Assembly (NCBI GenBank): GCA_028869615.1
Contig: JAGWRQ010000102.1
Span: 1-7,351 of the forward strand
DNA: 7,351 nt
DNA from: Candidatus Methylomirabilota bacterium
GTDB taxonomy: Bacteria > Methylomirabilota > Methylomirabilia > Methylomirabilales > Methylomirabilaceae
Reading direction: 5' to 3'
Positions 5,611-7,351 of the stretch are shown in pieces. The first letter of the stretch is position 1. Each line of letters starts with the position of its first letter. The notes beneath the pieces were generated by a model. It did no database searches. It was not told where the DNA came from and saw only the letters and a list, made by a program, of their open reading frames with translations. The position numbers were made by a program, and so were the translations under genes.

Positions 5611-5636
5611 CCCTTAGACTATGAATAATTTAAGGG
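5611..5636 (-). other. Hairpin in the leader before tRNA-Thr(UGU)
   Basis: CCCTTA (5611-5616) pairs perfectly with TAAGGG (5631-5636) across 14 bases. It lies between the proposed transcription start and the tRNA, seven bases before its 5' end, and may assist RNase P processing; chance is not excluded. Confidence 0.35.
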
Positions 5637-5648
5637 ACGCGCAAGGTA

Positions 5649-5677
5649 ACTATATAGATATTGTAAGTAAAAAGCAA
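5649..5677 (-). promoter_or_regulatory. Candidate sigma-70 promoter of the tRNA-tuf-S10 unit
   Basis: On the minus strand a -10 box TATAGT (5649-5654, five of six consensus bases) stands 17 bases from a -35 box TTGCTT (5672-5677, three of six). An AT-rich stretch upstream (5682-5696) resembles an UP element, and the expected start near 5642 is followed by GCGCG, the kind of GC-rich discriminator seen in stringently controlled stable-RNA promoters. It is the only AT-rich gap in the window. It overlaps nothing but the region just behind the rlmB stop. Confidence 0.6.
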
Positions 5678-5690
5678 GCAATAATTTCTA

Positions 5691-6491
5691 TTATGGGTAT
5701 TTTTTGGAAATAATCGCAGTTTCTTGTCCATTCGCTGGAAGCTGCTTCATAACACTATGTTGCCGCCGGATCTCAAAGAGGAAGACAGCGGCGGCGGCGG
5801 CGGCATTGAGAGAATCCACACGACCATGCGTGGGGATTCGCGCAAGCAGATCGCATCGCTGTCGTACTAACACTGTCAGTCCCCGATGCTCGCCCCCGAT
5901 AACCAGGGCCAGCGAAACACGCAAATCAATCTCGTAGAGTGATTCTGCAGCGCCTGGATCTGCCCCGAGAATCCAGATGCCCTGTTCTTTCAGCCACGCG
6001 AGAAACGCCGGCAGACCCGCGACCCTCGCCACCGGCAGATGCTCCACAGCCCCGGCAGATGCCTTCGCCACTGCCGGGGTTACCCCAACAGCGCGATGCT
6101 TCGAGATGAAGAGCCCGTCTACTCCGGCAGCCTCCGCTGTGCGAATGATCGCTCCAAGATTTTGAGGGTCCTGAACTCCATCAAGCAACAGCAACAGCAG
6201 CGGAGACGAGGAGCGAGCCTTCATTCGGGTGACCAGATCGAAAGGGTCGTTGTAGCCCACCTCGCCGACAACAGCCAGAACGCCTTGGTGTGTAACCCCC
6301 TTAGCCAGTTCGTCAAGCCGCTGTCGTTTTTCCTGTTTAAAGGGTATGCCCAACTCTCTGGCGCGCTTTACAATTTCGGTAATCCTGTGATCATACCGTT
6401 CCCTCGCCAGATAAATCCGATCGATGTGACGTTGCCCGGCTCGAAGCGCCTCCAGCACAGCATGAGGTCCGACGAGTATCTGCTCCGTCAT
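5691..6491 (-). CDS. rlmB: 23S rRNA (guanosine-2'-O-)-methyltransferase, RlmB type
   Basis: The 266-residue product is a SpoU/TrmH-family (trefoil-knot) ribose methyltransferase using S-adenosylmethionine. An N-terminal substrate-binding domain (about 4-78, opening with ILVGPHAVLEAL) precedes the catalytic domain. Motif 1 is DGVQDPQNLGAIIRTAE (104-120), motif 2 LALVIGGEHRGL (194-205), motif 3 IPTHGRVDSLN (219-229). The residues expected for catalysis are present: Asn111, Arg117, Glu201, Ser227 and Asn229. RlmB methylates a guanosine of the 23S P loop (G2251 in E. coli); the exact target here is inferred, and a paralogue such as a tRNA methylase is less likely given the N-terminal domain and the cysS neighbour. 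After Asn229 the usual VSVA is replaced by six alanines coded by a GCC run. The ATG overlaps the cysS stop as ATGA, suggesting coupled translation. Confidence 0.9.
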   Translation of the reverse strand: MTEQILVGPHAVLEALRAGQRHIDRIYLARERYDHRITEIVKRARELGIPFKQEKRQRLDELAKGVTHQGVLAVVGEVGYNDPFDLVTRMKARSSSPLLLLLLDGVQDPQNLGAIIRTAEAAGVDGLFISKHRAVGVTPAVAKASAGAVEHLPVARVAGLPAFLAWLKEQGIWILGADPGAAESLYEIDLRVSLALVIGGEHRGLTVLVRQRCDLLARIPTHGRVDSLNAAAAAAVFLFEIRRQHSVMKQLPANGQETAIISKKYP

Positions 6492-7351
6492 GGCCTCTGT
6501 GTCTTCATACGGACCTTATCACCGATATCGTCTACGACTACCTCCAGATCGGCCAACCAGGCGCGAATGGCGTCGGCAGTCGCCCAGTCCTTCCTGTCAC
6601 GGCACTGAGCGCGATACTGCACGATGATCTCGATCTTGTCTTCTGGTAACGGTCGTCCGGACGCAGCCGTTGACTCGATAGCATCACGAGCTTCAAGATA
6701 CTCCTTCTGCGACACCTCTGTTGTCCAGCCAACAGGAATGCGACGAGTGAAGCTGACCCGCTTACCCTCAAACAGGCCGCCCAACACCGATCCTAGCTTC
6801 GACAAAGTCTCCCCCGCCAGACCCAGGGCGTGCACGAGGGATTGCTTCGGCGTACTATCCGCACTGCTCAGAGCAATGTTCATCCCCCTGGTCAGGTTAA
6901 ACAATGCGGCCAGCGCGCGCGGCGTATTCAAATCATCATCCATCGCATCCGTAAACTCTTGCTTCGCCTCGCGAATCTGGTCCAAAAGGGGCAGGGGATC
7001 AATGCGCAACAGGTCAGCCTTTGGGCTCCGGATATCCCGGAAACGCCGCACCTCATCCAGCACATTGCGGAATCGATCCTCTGCGGCCATCGCGCTGTTC
7101 AGCGCGTCCTCCGAAAAGTCTACGGGTGCCCGGTAGTGAGTTCCGAGCAGAAACAGCTTCAGCGCACAAGGGCTGATGCGCCCGAGGAGCTCCCGGACTG
7201 TCAGGATATTGCCCAGCGACTTCGACATCTTTTCGGCGCGGATGTTGACGAATCCGTTATGGATCCAGTAGCGAGCAAATGGCTTGCCGGTGGCGCACTC
7301 CGACTGCGCAATCTCATTCTCGTGATGGGGAAAGATCAGATCGGCCCCCCC
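6488..7351 (-). CDS. cysS: Cysteinyl-tRNA synthetase, C-terminal part (cut by window edge)
   Basis: The frame is open from base 7351 and gives 287 residues ending at TGA 6490-6488. It begins GGADLIFPHHENEIAQSE, which holds the class-I CysRS zinc ligands from the HHENE segment, continues with GKPFARYWIHNGFVN and then the KMSKSLGN catalytic loop (residues 41-48 of the fragment), followed by the DALR-type helical and anticodon-binding regions (DDDLNTPRALAALF at about 133-146). The enzyme charges tRNA-Cys with cysteine. The HIGH motif and the remaining zinc cysteines lie beyond the window. The ATG at 7228 is the Met of KMSKS, not a start. The gene overlaps rlmB by four bases, the usual cysS-rlmB pairing. 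Confidence 0.96.
   Translation of the reverse strand, partial: GGADLIFPHHENEIAQSECATGKPFARYWIHNGFVNIRAEKMSKSLGNILTVRELLGRISPCALKLFLLGTHYRAPVDFSEDALNSAMAAEDRFRNVLDEVRRFRDIRSPKADLLRIDPLPLLDQIREAKQEFTDAMDDDLNTPRALAALFNLTRGMNIALSSADSTPKQSLVHALGLAGETLSKLGSVLGGLFEGKRVSFTRRIPVGWTTEVSQKEYLEARDAIESTAASGRPLPEDKIEIIVQYRAQCRDRKDWATADAIRAWLADLEVVVDDIGDKVRMKTQRP

Noticed and set aside
5604..5705. Intrinsic terminator behind rlmB
   Set aside because: The stretch is AT-rich but no GC stem followed by a T-run is seen on the minus strand; the AT richness fits a promoter better.
7226..7228. ATG as a start of a short cysS-like gene
   Set aside because: This Met belongs to the KMSKS loop; the frame continues upstream to the window edge with clear CysRS sequence (HHENE, WIHNGFVN).

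Overview
The window is a bacterial chromosomal segment with all recognisable genes on the minus strand, so it reads from right to left. The genes are entirely translation machinery. The order is cysS (partial, 3' part) - rlmB - four tRNA genes (Thr-UGU, Tyr-GUA, Gly-UCC, Thr-GGU) - tuf - rpsJ - rplC - rplD - rplW - rplB - rpsS - rplV - rpsC (partial, 5' part). Base composition is moderately GC-rich, near 50-60% in most genes but clearly higher in tuf. Gene order and Shine-Dalgarno usage suggest a Gram-negative-type bacterium. Lineages such as NC10, Nitrospirota or Desulfobacterota would fit, but that is a weak guess from memory of gene order and protein flavour, not something the sequence proves.

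Right part (5604-7351): the C-terminal 287 residues of cysteinyl-tRNA synthetase are followed by a 23S rRNA ribose methyltransferase of the TrmH/RlmB family; the two genes overlap by four bases (ATGA). An AT-rich stretch at and behind the end of rlmB holds a good promoter candidate. Middle part (4989-5603): four tRNA genes with encoded CCA stand in the same order as the classical thrU-tyrU-glyT-thrT-tufB operon of E. coli. Left part (1-4988): tuf runs into the S10 ribosomal protein operon after a gap of only 19 bases. The S10 genes are mostly packed tightly, but three spacers (rpsJ-rplC, rpsS-rplB, rplV-rpsC) are 72-84 bases long and carry small repeats or hairpins.

Together the genes make charged tRNA carriers, the factor that delivers aminoacyl-tRNA, and the ribosomal proteins of the early assembly core. 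If the promoter near 5649-5677 is the main one, tRNAs, EF-Tu and the S10 proteins would come from one long transcript.

No wholly unknown system is visible. The most interesting points are: (1) the join of a tufB-type upstream region (cysS-rlmB-tRNAs) to a tufA-type downstream region (rpsJ...), with rpmG/secE/nusG and rpsL/rpsG/fusA absent, which may be a real rearrangement or an assembly collapse on duplicate tuf genes; (2) a tuf gene with composition and protein character unlike its neighbours; (3) a seven-base periodic hairpin repeat and a second palindrome-rich repeat placed inside the S10 operon; (4) duplicated tRNA 5'-end fragments between two tRNA genes.
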